Below, piece after piece: positions 1-7,776 of a DNA stretch of 64,000 nt. The notes under the pieces are model-generated. The model saw only the letters and a program-made list of their open reading frames with translations. It made no database searches and was not told the DNA's origin. The stretch comes from Sorangium cellulosum (GTDB taxonomy: Bacteria; Myxococcota_A; Polyangia; Polyangiales; Polyangiaceae): NCBI RefSeq assembly GCF_004135735.1, contig NZ_CP012670.1, positions 434,001-498,000 on the forward strand, given 5' to 3'. Position numbers and translations under genes: made by a program. How positions within the stretch are numbered: position 1 is the stretch's first letter; the number at the start of each line of letters is the position of its first letter.

Positions 1-375
1 GGTATCGCGCTGACGGTCGCCGCTCACCACTGGTTCGAGGTGTCGGTCAAGAAGGACGTGTTCGGGAAAGCCATCGGGTACGACGATCTGGGCGCGCTGA
101 AGAGCCTCGTCACGCAGATGCTGAGCAGGTTCGAGACCGTCTGGAGCGCAGAGGAGCGGCGGTCCGTCGTGCGCTTGCGGATCCTGCACCCTGTCTCGCG
201 TGACTACGATTTCTGCTCGAACATGTCGAGCGCGAGCATGCTCGGCTTCAAGGAGCGTCTCGAGGCGCTCCTCGCCGCGTTGAACACGGCCCTCGGGGCC
301 CAGGAACCGCGCGCCGCCTGCCAGGCGCTGCGGGAGCAGCTCGGCGACGACTTCCCGCTGCCCGAAGGCCGGTAG
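1..375 (+). CDS. C-terminal end of a probable CD-NTase-like (SMODS-type) nucleotidyltransferase, cut by the window edge
   Basis: The frame is open from base 1 to a TAG at 373-375, so this is the tail of a longer gene; the internal GTG at 40 is probably not its start. No catalytic part is visible. What remains resembles the end of CBASS CD-NTases: a HPV-x-R-D-Y-D-F stretch, then a helical segment and a closing G-D-D-F-P motif, which in that family follows a helix rich in Ala and Leu. If right, the enzyme makes a cyclic di- or oligonucleotide second messenger on phage infection. The next gene, a SAVED protein, starts 25 bases downstream, the usual order for a cyclase and its receptor. The assignment is an inference from family memory; it could be another helical protein. 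Confidence 0.45.
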   Translation, partial: GIALTVAAHHWFEVSVKKDVFGKAIGYDDLGALKSLVTQMLSRFETVWSAEERRSVVRLRILHPVSRDYDFCSNMSSASMLGFKERLEALLAALNTALGAQEPRAACQALREQLGDDFPLPEGR

Positions 376-400
376 AGCAGTTCATCAGGAGCGAACCATC

Positions 401-2149
401 ATGGCGAACAGCGAGCTTCACATCCTCATCGTCGTCGATCTCTACCCCGCCGTCTCCGCCGCGGAGCTCCGGGAGACGCTCCCGCACGAGCGCGAGGACC
501 GCCGTACCCTGGTGCTGACGGAGTTCGGCGCCCCTCGGCTCGCGCCTCCGCCCGACGCCTCCCCGATCGACTGGCCGGGCGTGGGCCGCGCCGTCGAGAT
601 GCTCGTCGCCGAGGTCCGCGCGATCCGAGGGGACAGGCCTACCGTCCTCTTCATCGGCGGTCGCGGCCCGCTCGCCGTGTTCGTCCACCTGGGCTATCTG
701 CTCTCCAAGTTCGGGGGGAGGCAGGTGGTGATCAACCAGCCGCCCGGCGGGGGACGCTGGGAGCACTTCCCCATGGAGACCGCAGCCGGGGATGGGCCGG
801 CCCTCCTCGACGTGCTGGCCGGCTTGCCCGCCGAGGAGGTGCCGAGCTCCGGGCGCGTCGGCATCTACGTCGACACCGCCGGCAGGGACACGTCCAGGGA
901 CGTCTTCCGCGACTTCATCAAGGAGGAGGGCGACCACGTGGCCGGCGTCGTCAAGCTCCGCTCCTCGGCCCCGCTGCGACTCACGCCGGAGCACGTTCCG
1001 GCGCTCGTCCTTCAGCTCACCCAGTTCTTCTCGCAGGCGCCCACGCGCTACCCGGACCGCTCGGGCCTCTCGCTCTTCGTCGGCGGCCCCGCGCAGGTCG
1101 CCTTCGCGGTCGGCCGTGCCGTCAACCCGTGGGTGGTCGGCAAGGACATCTGGCTCACCGAGTACCGGGCTCCGAGCTACGAGCGGGTCTACTCGCTCCC
1201 GTTCAACCCGAGGACCGAACCCGAGATCCCGCGCGGCGCGGAGGACGTGAACGCGCGCCGGGACGTGCTCGATGCCATGGCGGCGGCGATCGACGAGCTG
1301 AAGCGACACATGAAGGCCGAGCACCTGCCCGCCGACGTGCTATCGGCGAGCGATCGCAAGAAATTCATCGACCGCCTCGCCCGCCTGGAGCGGTCGACAG
1401 ATTCGAAAAAAGATAGCGCGTTCAGGCTGCGCGTGATCGAGGGGCACTACGCGCTGGGTGAGGGGATCGCTGAGGCGCTCCGCAGGAGCACCGTCCCTGA
1501 GCAGCAAGGCTTCGCGAAGCTGCTCATCCTGCACGAGCTCCTGCACGACTGGCAGGCTCTCCGGAGCACGAATTACTCCGCCGTCGGTGGCGCCGGCTTC
1601 GTGCTCGAGCAGGTCGACTATGCGGCGGACGCATTCGCGGTCCGGGCGCTGATGAAGATGGAGCTCGACAGGGGCGGCGACGCGGCTCGCGACGAGGTGC
1701 GCGCTCGTCTGGAGCGCTGGCTGGACATGGTGCTCCGCGGCATCGCGGCGTTCGACATCATGGCACAAGGGGCGACAAAGATGGCCCGGCTTGACGAGCG
1801 CCGCCTCCGTCGATACCTGATGTGGCACCTTCAGCTCGCGCGCGCCGCGACCATCCGGGAGCCGTCGCACGTCGATGAGATGTTGCGTCCGCCGCTGACC
1901 GTCGAGCTTGCGCCGCTGGCGGGTCGTCTCGATACCGAGCGTTACGAGAAGGTGGTCAACCGAGCGCTGCCCGACACCGAGCTGTTCTGCGCCATCGGCG
2001 GGCGCCTTGTAAGGCAAGCTCGCCGTCCAGGATTCGATCCCGGCGCTCTCGTCGAGGCCGTCAAGTCTTATGCGCGCGAGCTGATTCAGCAGGCCATGGT
2101 TTTTCTGGTTGACGAGCACAGGGGCAAGCTTGCTCCATGGATTGCGTGA
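401..2149 (+). CDS. SAVED-domain protein fused to an HExxH metallopeptidase-like domain (probable cyclic-nucleotide-activated effector)
   Basis: 582 aa. Residues about 1-270 read as a SAVED domain, a duplicated CARF-like sensor of cyclic oligonucleotides: the first half has R-G-P-L-A-V-F-V-H-L-G near 88-98, the second has L-F-V-G-G-P-A-Q-V-A near 215-224 followed by L-T-E-Y and S-L-P-F, the classic SAVED signature. The C-terminal half carries HELLH at 378-382 and, about 24 residues on, D-Y-A-A-D at 406-410, similar to the HExxH...ExxAD zinc site of gluzincins such as M48, with Asp406 (or Glu403) as the possible third ligand. No signal peptide or membrane segment is seen, so it should be cytosolic. 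It sits 25 bases after the probable CD-NTase and 54 bases before cas10. Other SAVED effectors carry nuclease, TIR, Lon or CHAT domains; I do not recall a characterised HExxH version. Protease activity is inferred, not shown. Confidence 0.7.
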   Translation: MANSELHILIVVDLYPAVSAAELRETLPHEREDRRTLVLTEFGAPRLAPPPDASPIDWPGVGRAVEMLVAEVRAIRGDRPTVLFIGGRGPLAVFVHLGYLLSKFGGRQVVINQPPGGGRWEHFPMETAAGDGPALLDVLAGLPAEEVPSSGRVGIYVDTAGRDTSRDVFRDFIKEEGDHVAGVVKLRSSAPLRLTPEHVPALVLQLTQFFSQAPTRYPDRSGLSLFVGGPAQVAFAVGRAVNPWVVGKDIWLTEYRAPSYERVYSLPFNPRTEPEIPRGAEDVNARRDVLDAMAAAIDELKRHMKAEHLPADVLSASDRKKFIDRLARLERSTDSKKDSAFRLRVIEGHYALGEGIAEALRRSTVPEQQGFAKLLILHELLHDWQALRSTNYSAVGGAGFVLEQVDYAADAFAVRALMKMELDRGGDAARDEVRARLERWLDMVLRGIAAFDIMAQGATKMARLDERRLRRYLMWHLQLARAATIREPSHVDEMLRPPLTVELAPLAGRLDTERYEKVVNRALPDTELFCAIGGRLVRQARRPGFDPGALVEAVKSYARELIQQAMVFLVDEHRGKLAPWIA

Positions 2150-2203
2150 GACTTCGTCGGCGCGAACGATGCGCCACCATGAAACACGTGGAAGGGAGAT
2201 CGG

Positions 2204-4054
2204 ATGCCTGAGCATCTGCTCGTCGTCGCTCTGGGGCCCGCGCACGAGAGTCTGCAAGAGTTCATCTCCCGGGCGCGGCGCTGTCACGACCTGTGGTTTG
2301 GCTCCTGGTTTGTCGCCGCGCTCAGCAAGGCCTTGGCGCGGGGCATCGCCGAGGCCATCGGGCCCGGTGGCCACGAGGCCCTGCTGTTTCCTGCGCCGGC
2401 GTCGGTCGAGGAGCTGGCGCCGGCGTCGAGCCTCACGGTGGCCAACAAGGTGCTCGCCCTCGTGCCCGGGGATCGGGATCCGGTCGATGTGGCGCGCTCG
2501 GGCGTCCGCGCGTTCGAGCAGGCACGCGATCGATGGACGGCCGAGATCTTCGGGCGAGTGGGTCGCGACGACCCACGGCGCCTCGAGAACTTCCACGAGC
2601 GCGCCGCGCGCGCCCAGGTCGCGGAGCTGTTCGAGACGAGCTGGGTCGCCGTGCCGCTTGGCGGCGGCTTCCCCGCTGCCCGCGTCGAGGCCGAGCGCAT
2701 GCTCGCGGCGCGCAAGCGGACGCGCGCGTTCCGTCAGCCCTCGTGGGCCAGAGAGGGCGTGCCGAAGTCCTCGCTCGACGGTCTCCGCGACGCGGTGCTC
2801 GATGAGCGCATCTATGAGAAACCGGTGACCGGCCGCGCGCGTCCGGCAGCGCTCGGGTCTGACGAGCGGCGCCGCTTCTACGATGTGCACGGCAGCGAGC
2901 GGCTCTGCGGCGTGGGTCTGCTGAAGCGCTTCGGGCGGCGCGTGAACGACGAGGCCGAGCGTATCCCCAGCACCAACCACCTCTCGACGCTTCCCTTTCT
3001 GCGCGGGCTCGATCGGGACCAGGCGCGACAGGATGCCGTCCGCCGAGCATGGCGGGACTACCGCGCTGCGCTGGAGGACGCCGGGGTGCTCGACGAGTTC
3101 CAGGACGCTCCCCCGCTGCTCCGCTCCGACCTGCTGGGCAGGATCGATGGCGGCGTGTTGTATCCTGGCCGCGTGCGCGAGGCGCTCGAGGACGCAGACG
3201 CGAGCGAGGCGACGAGGCGCTTCGTGGAGGAGAGGCGCCGCGCGCTGCTGAAGTGTGCCGGACGCGACGAGCCCAGCGCTTACTACGGCATCCTCGTCGC
3301 GGACGGCGACTCGATGGGTGATCTCATCGCGATCCTCGAGACGCCCGGCGAGCAGCGGAGGCTCTCGGCGACCCTCGCGCGTTTCGCGCGGGAGCGCGTG
3401 CCCGCGATCGTACAGGAGGGCGAGGGCGCGCTCCTCTACGCCGGCGGCGACGACGTGCTGGCGCTGCTTCCGCTGCACACGGCCCCCACGACGGCGATGC
3501 GCGTGGCGCAGGCGTTCCGGGAGGAGCTGGCACCGTGGGCAACCGCCGAGCGCGTGCCGTCCATGTCGGCAGGGCTCGCCGTGGTCCATTCGTGGAGCCC
3601 ACTCGAGGAGGGGCTCGACGCCGCCCGCGATGCGGAGGTGCGCGCCAAGGCGAGATACAACGGCGCGCGCGACAGGAAGAATGCCCTCGCGATCGCGGTG
3701 CACAAGCGCTCTGGCCAGCCCTTGACGGTGTGTGACCGCTGGGACGCGCTGGTGCCGCGGCTCCAACGCATCGTCGATCTGCAGGTCGAGGACGAGCTGC
3801 CGGGGACCATGATCGAGGAGCTCGCTGCGCTGGAGCGGCTGGCATTGGGCCTGCGCGGCGAAGCGCAGGACAGGGCGCGCGCCGTACAGCGCGTGGAGGC
3901 GCGGCGGATCCTCGGTCGCAAGGACATCCGGAGCGCGGTTCTGGACGAGCTCGGGGGCTGGATCGAGAAGGGCGAGATCGATGGGCCCGCGCTGGGCCGC
4001 GAGGTGGCGGTGGCGCGTGTCTTCGCGCGCGCGGCGAAGGAGGCACAGGGATGA
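2204..4054 (+). CDS. cas10: Cas10/Cmr2, type III-B large subunit with intact GGDD cyclase motif
   Basis: 616 aa, short for Cmr2 (often 800-1000). The N-terminus has the Cmr2 hallmark H-D-L-W-F-G-S near residue 28. A first palm domain carries A-D-G-D-S-M-G (366-372) and the cyclase motif G-G-D-D lies at 414-417 after a hydrophobic strand, so synthesis of cyclic oligoadenylate on target RNA binding is expected. I see no HD nuclease motif at the N-terminus, so single-stranded DNA cleavage by this subunit is probably absent. Start chosen at ATG 2204, preceded by an aagggag ribosome site. Its stop overlaps the cmr3 start by four bases (ATGA), implying translational coupling. The upstream SAVED protein is the only visible candidate receiver for its signal. 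Confidence 0.92.
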   Translation: MPEHLLVVALGPAHESLQEFISRARRCHDLWFGSWFVAALSKALARGIAEAIGPGGHEALLFPAPASVEELAPASSLTVANKVLALVPGDRDPVDVARSGVRAFEQARDRWTAEIFGRVGRDDPRRLENFHERAARAQVAELFETSWVAVPLGGGFPAARVEAERMLAARKRTRAFRQPSWAREGVPKSSLDGLRDAVLDERIYEKPVTGRARPAALGSDERRRFYDVHGSERLCGVGLLKRFGRRVNDEAERIPSTNHLSTLPFLRGLDRDQARQDAVRRAWRDYRAALEDAGVLDEFQDAPPLLRSDLLGRIDGGVLYPGRVREALEDADASEATRRFVEERRRALLKCAGRDEPSAYYGILVADGDSMGDLIAILETPGEQRRLSATLARFARERVPAIVQEGEGALLYAGGDDVLALLPLHTAPTTAMRVAQAFREELAPWATAERVPSMSAGLAVVHSWSPLEEGLDAARDAEVRAKARYNGARDRKNALAIAVHKRSGQPLTVCDRWDALVPRLQRIVDLQVEDELPGTMIEELAALERLALGLRGEAQDRARAVQRVEARRILGRKDIRSAVLDELGGWIEKGEIDGPALGREVAVARVFARAAKEAQG

Positions 4055-5226
4055 GCGTGTGGACGATAGAGCCGCGTGACCCGCTGGTGGTGCGTGACGG
4101 CCGACCGAACCAGGGGCGCAGCGAAAGCGCGGCGCGCGCGTTCCCGCTCCCGTCGACGATCGCGGGGGTAGTGCGCACCCGGTTGGGACTCGGGATTGAC
4201 GGCGTGTTCGCGCGGACCAGCGCGGACGAACTCGCAGCGCTCCGCGCGGTTGCGGTGCGGGGGCCGTGGTTGGTCGAGCCCGACACGGGGACGGTCTACG
4301 CGCCTACCCCCGCTGATCTCGCGCTCTTAGCGGACGCGGAGCGCCGGACGATCGCCGCGCTCTCCCCGGCGCCGATGGCAGCGCCGCTCCTGGCCGATGA
4401 GGGGCTGCCCGGCGAACTCGTCCCCGTGTGGGCGCACCGGCACGAGCGCGAGGGTAAGGCCAAAGGCCCACCGGCCTTCCTCCGCTGGGACGCCTTCGCG
4501 CGGTGGCTAGCCCGGCCGGGGAGGCGCGCGGGCGAGGACGCGGACAGCATCCTTCAGGGCGCCATCGACGCGCTGCCTCGCGAGAGTCGGCTGCACGTCC
4601 AGGTTGGCGAGCACGCGACCGCCGAGGACGGGATGCTGTTCGAGACCGAAGGCCTGCGGTTCGTGCACCCGGACACGCGCGCGCCGCTCGCGCTCGCCGT
4701 CGAGGTGGATGACGCGGCAGCCGCGAAGGTGGGCTCGCTGCGCGAGGGGCTCGCCCCCATGGGCGGGAAGCGCAGGCTCGTGCGTTGGACCAGGGCGACT
4801 CGACCTCTGCCCGAGGTACCAGAGCCGGTGCTGAACAGAGCTGGCCTGGGCGACACCGGGTCACGGGTCCGGGTGCTGCTGCTCACGCCGGCCCTCTTCG
4901 ACGAGGGATGGCGTCCGCGCTTGTCGCCCGGCGCGCCGCTCGGGCCGGCGGAGGGCGTGACCGGCGTGCGGCTCGTTGCAGCTTGTGTGGGGCGGCCGCT
5001 CGCCATCTCCGGATGGGATCTCGCGAAGCAGCAACCCAAGCGGATTCGGCGCGCGGTACCGGCGGGCAGCGTGTACTGGCTCGAGCTCACGGGGCCCCCG
5101 GCTGCCCGGCGGGCGTGGGTCCAGCGGGTCTGGGCAAAGGCGGTGAGCGACGCGGAGGAGGACCGGCGTGACGGGTTCGGGGTCGCGGCGATCGGCAACG
5201 TGCTGGAAGAGGGAGGCGCGGCATGA
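4051..5226 (+). CDS. cmr3: Cmr3, type III-B RAMP subunit (Cas5-like)
   Basis: 391 aa. The N-terminus W-T-I-E-P-R-D-P-L-V-V-R-D-G-R-P is typical of Cmr3, the Cas5-group subunit that holds the 5' tag of the crRNA next to Cas10. A glycine-rich loop with G-F-G-V-A-A-I-G close to the C-terminus matches the RAMP G-rich segment. The gene overlaps cas10 by four bases and cmr1 by four bases, so all three are probably translated as a coupled unit. Confidence 0.9.
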   Translation: MSVWTIEPRDPLVVRDGRPNQGRSESAARAFPLPSTIAGVVRTRLGLGIDGVFARTSADELAALRAVAVRGPWLVEPDTGTVYAPTPADLALLADAERRTIAALSPAPMAAPLLADEGLPGELVPVWAHRHEREGKAKGPPAFLRWDAFARWLARPGRRAGEDADSILQGAIDALPRESRLHVQVGEHATAEDGMLFETEGLRFVHPDTRAPLALAVEVDDAAAAKVGSLREGLAPMGGKRRLVRWTRATRPLPEVPEPVLNRAGLGDTGSRVRVLLLTPALFDEGWRPRLSPGAPLGPAEGVTGVRLVAACVGRPLAISGWDLAKQQPKRIRRAVPAGSVYWLELTGPPAARRAWVQRVWAKAVSDAEEDRRDGFGVAAIGNVLEEGGAA

Positions 5227-6470
5227 GGAAAGAGCCGGGGCGAGCGCCGTCGGCGGTACCGAGAGAGCGGATGGCGCCCGAGATCATCGACGAGGTGCGC
5301 ACCTACGAGTTCCTCACGCCGGTCTTCGGAGGCGGCGTGAAGGTGGAGGGCCAGCACAAGCACGCCGACCCGGTGACGCCGGTCCGCGCGGCGTCGATCC
5401 GCGGGCAGCTCCGGTTCTGGTGGCGGGCGTGCAATCCGCGCGGCTGCCAGGACGTCGAGGCGCTGCGCGCGGCGGAGGCCGAGGTGTTCGGGTCGACGGC
5501 TGAGCCGAGCCGGCTGACGGTGGAGGTCGTCACGCAGCCGGTGGCCTATGCACGTGTGGACGTGCTTGCGGGGAAATTCGAGGCTGTGCAGGGGATGGCG
5601 GAGATCGCTTACGGCGCTTTCCCGCTGCGCGCCGAGGCCAGGTCTGGAGCAGGCACGCACGGCGTGTTGCACCAGTTCTCCGGTCCATGGCAGGTGCGCC
5701 TTCGGTACCCGAGCGGCGCTCAGCGCGACGTGGCGGCGGCGCTCTGGGCTCTTGCGCACCTGGGCGGGCTGGGGGGGCGCACGAGGCGCGGATTCGGAGC
5801 TGTTGCGGAGGTGCAGCAGGGCTCCACGCCGAGATCCTCGCTCGAGGAGGGGTGGGCGTCCCACGTTCGCGGGCTCCAGGTACCGTGGCCCCACCTGCCG
5901 GCGTCGACCGAGGCCGCGCGGGCGCTCGTCGTGCGTCGAGAGCCGCACTGGCAAACTGGCTTGGCGGCCCAGAAGTTCCTGCTTGGCAAGCTTCGCGAGC
6001 TGCGACAGGGGGCAGTGGGTCGACGGGGCGGCGGGTCGAGGAAGGCAGGTCGCTCCTTTTGGCCCGAACCAGACGAGATCCGGCGGCTCACCAAGCGTGC
6101 TCACCCGAATCATCAGCCCGAGCACCCCGTTCACGCGTTCCCGCGTGCCGCGTTCGGCTTGCCCATCATCTTTCAGTTCAAGGACGAGAAAGGTGGCGAA
6201 CCGGCACAAACGACGCTGGTCCCACGTGGCTACAACCGATGGGGCTCGCCGCTCGTTCTTCGGCCGCACCGGGGGCCCGCCGGAATTGAGGCGCTCGCCT
6301 TCCTGCTCGATCCTCGTGTCCCGGACGAGCTCGAGCTGCGCGGAAAGCGAGAGCGTGACCGCTGGCAGGTGAAACGCGGGCTGTCCGCCGACGGTGCCCG
6401 CAAGACGTCTCCGATGGGTGCCAAGGCCATCGACCCTCTCGACCGCTTCCTGGAGTTCTTCAATGAGTGA
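5223..6470 (+). CDS. cmr1: Cmr1, type III-B RAMP subunit that binds the target 3' side
   Basis: 415 aa. Recognised by the start region (Y-E-F-L-T-P-V-F-G-G-G, about residues 29-39) and by S-I-R-G-Q-L-R-F-W-W-R, the invariant Cmr1 motif near residue 60. It caps the head-distal end of the Cmr complex and contributes to RNA target capture in studied systems. The ATG overlaps the cmr3 stop by four bases. The C-terminal end overlaps the start of cmr4 by eight bases in another frame. Confidence 0.9.
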   Translation: MRKEPGRAPSAVPRERMAPEIIDEVRTYEFLTPVFGGGVKVEGQHKHADPVTPVRAASIRGQLRFWWRACNPRGCQDVEALRAAEAEVFGSTAEPSRLTVEVVTQPVAYARVDVLAGKFEAVQGMAEIAYGAFPLRAEARSGAGTHGVLHQFSGPWQVRLRYPSGAQRDVAAALWALAHLGGLGGRTRRGFGAVAEVQQGSTPRSSLEEGWASHVRGLQVPWPHLPASTEAARALVVRREPHWQTGLAAQKFLLGKLRELRQGAVGRRGGGSRKAGRSFWPEPDEIRRLTKRAHPNHQPEHPVHAFPRAAFGLPIIFQFKDEKGGEPAQTTLVPRGYNRWGSPLVLRPHRGPAGIEALAFLLDPRVPDELELRGKRERDRWQVKRGLSADGARKTSPMGAKAIDPLDRFLEFFNE

Positions 6471-7374
6471 ATCCATCAAGCTCCTGTTGATCAAGGCGCT
6501 CTCGCCGGTCCATTGCGGCACCGGACAGTCGGTCGGCGGCATCGATCTACCCATCGCGCGCGAGAAGCCGACCGGCATTCCGCTCATCCCGGGCTCGACG
6601 CTGAAAGGCGTGCTACGCAGCGGCCCGAACAGGGACGAGGGGCTGCACAGGGCGGTCTTCGGGCCTGACACCGCGAACGCCAGCGAGCACGCGGGCAGCG
6701 TGCAGCTCGCGGACGCGACGCTGCTGTTCCTGCCGGTGCGGAGCGCGCGCGGGACATTCGCCTGGGTGACGTCGCCCTATATTCTGCGGCGCTTCGGTCG
6801 GGACGCACGGGAGGCAGGGTGCAGCGAGCTCTCGCCGCCCGCGCTCAAGTCAGATGAGGGCAAGGCGACGGTGACGGGCGGCGCGCTCCGGATCGGCGAT
6901 CTCGGGGACAAGGTCGTGCTCGAGGACTACGATCTCGAGTCCGCCGTTAGCAAAGAGCTCGAGCGCTTCGCCGGGGAGCTGGCGAAGGTGCTCTGGGGAG
7001 CTGACGGCGATGCCGCGGAGGAACGAGGCCATTTCGCGGCGCGCGTGTGCGTGGTGCACGATGACGTCATGGCGCTCCTCCTGGAGACGTGCCTCGAGAT
7101 CACGACGCGGGTCCGCCTCGACCCGGACAAGAAGACGGTCGTGAAGGGTGCGTTGTGGACCGAGGAGGCGCTGCCGGTCGAGACGATCCTGGCGGGGCTG
7201 GCGCTGGCCACGCCGGTGAAGCAGCCCAAGCCCCTGCGCGACGGAGGCCCGGACCGATACGAAGCCAAGGCGCTGCTCGGCTATGTGCAGGGCCTCGCAA
7301 CAGGCGGCGTGGTGCAGCTCGGCGGCAAGGCGACGGTGGGGCGAGGGCTCTGCCGCATGACGATGGTGGGGTGA
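6463..7374 (+). CDS. cmr4: Cmr4, backbone RAMP and target-RNA nuclease subunit
   Basis: 303 aa from ATG 6463; an upstream in-frame start at 6394 lies inside cmr1 and lacks family similarity, so it was not used. The sequence S-P-V-H-C-G-T-G-Q-S-V-G-G-I-D-L-P-I-A-R is the diagnostic Cmr4 N-terminus, and Asp28 matches the catalytic aspartate (Asp26 in Pyrococcus Cmr4) that cuts target RNA at six-base intervals. P-G-S-T-L-K-G-V-L-R follows, as expected. Multiple copies form the helical backbone along the crRNA. Overlaps cmr1 by eight bases; cmr5 starts four bases after its stop codon. Confidence 0.93.
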   Translation: MSESIKLLLIKALSPVHCGTGQSVGGIDLPIAREKPTGIPLIPGSTLKGVLRSGPNRDEGLHRAVFGPDTANASEHAGSVQLADATLLFLPVRSARGTFAWVTSPYILRRFGRDAREAGCSELSPPALKSDEGKATVTGGALRIGDLGDKVVLEDYDLESAVSKELERFAGELAKVLWGADGDAAEERGHFAARVCVVHDDVMALLLETCLEITTRVRLDPDKKTVVKGALWTEEALPVETILAGLALATPVKQPKPLRDGGPDRYEAKALLGYVQGLATGGVVQLGGKATVGRGLCRMTMVG

Positions 7375-7377
7375 GGC

Positions 7378-7776
7378 ATGCCGTCATTGGATCAACAGCG
7401 CGCACTCCTGGCCCACAAGCACGTCAGCGAGGTCAAGAAGTGGCCGGACGAGAAGCTGCGCAAGAAGTACGGTGGCATGGTCCACCGGCTCCCAGCGCTG
7501 GTGCGTTCGGCGGGGCTGAGCCAGGCGCTGCACTTCGTGTCGTCGCGCAAGTCGGACGACCAGAAGCGCGTCCTCGAGCACCTCGCGGCACAGCTTGGGC
7601 ACATCGACGCACGCATCAAGAGCCGCGAGGCGCTCCTGGAGGTCGTCCGTGGTGCGCCGCTGCCGAAATACCTCGTGCTGACGCGTGAGGTGCTCGCCTG
7701 TGTGGATTGGTACCGGCGGCTCGTGCAGGGCGAGCTCGGCATCGAGGCGGGGGAGCAGGACGATGACCGCGATTGA
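7378..7776 (+). CDS. cmr5: Cmr5, small helical subunit of the type III-B complex
   Basis: 132 aa, the normal size for Cmr5. All-helical sequence beginning S-L-D-Q-Q-R-A with conserved positions such as K-K-Y-G-G-M-V-H-R-L-P-A-L-V-R-S-A-G-L in the first half. Cmr5 forms the inner filament next to Cmr4. It begins three bases after the cmr4 stop and overlaps cmr6 by 14 bases. Confidence 0.9.
   Translation: MPSLDQQRALLAHKHVSEVKKWPDEKLRKKYGGMVHRLPALVRSAGLSQALHFVSSRKSDDQKRVLEHLAAQLGHIDARIKSREALLEVVRGAPLPKYLVLTREVLACVDWYRRLVQGELGIEAGEQDDDRD

Noticed and set aside
1340..3766. 808-codon minus-strand open frame
   Set aside because: Antisense to the SAVED protein and cas10; no motif, and its composition is biased to Arg, Leu and His.
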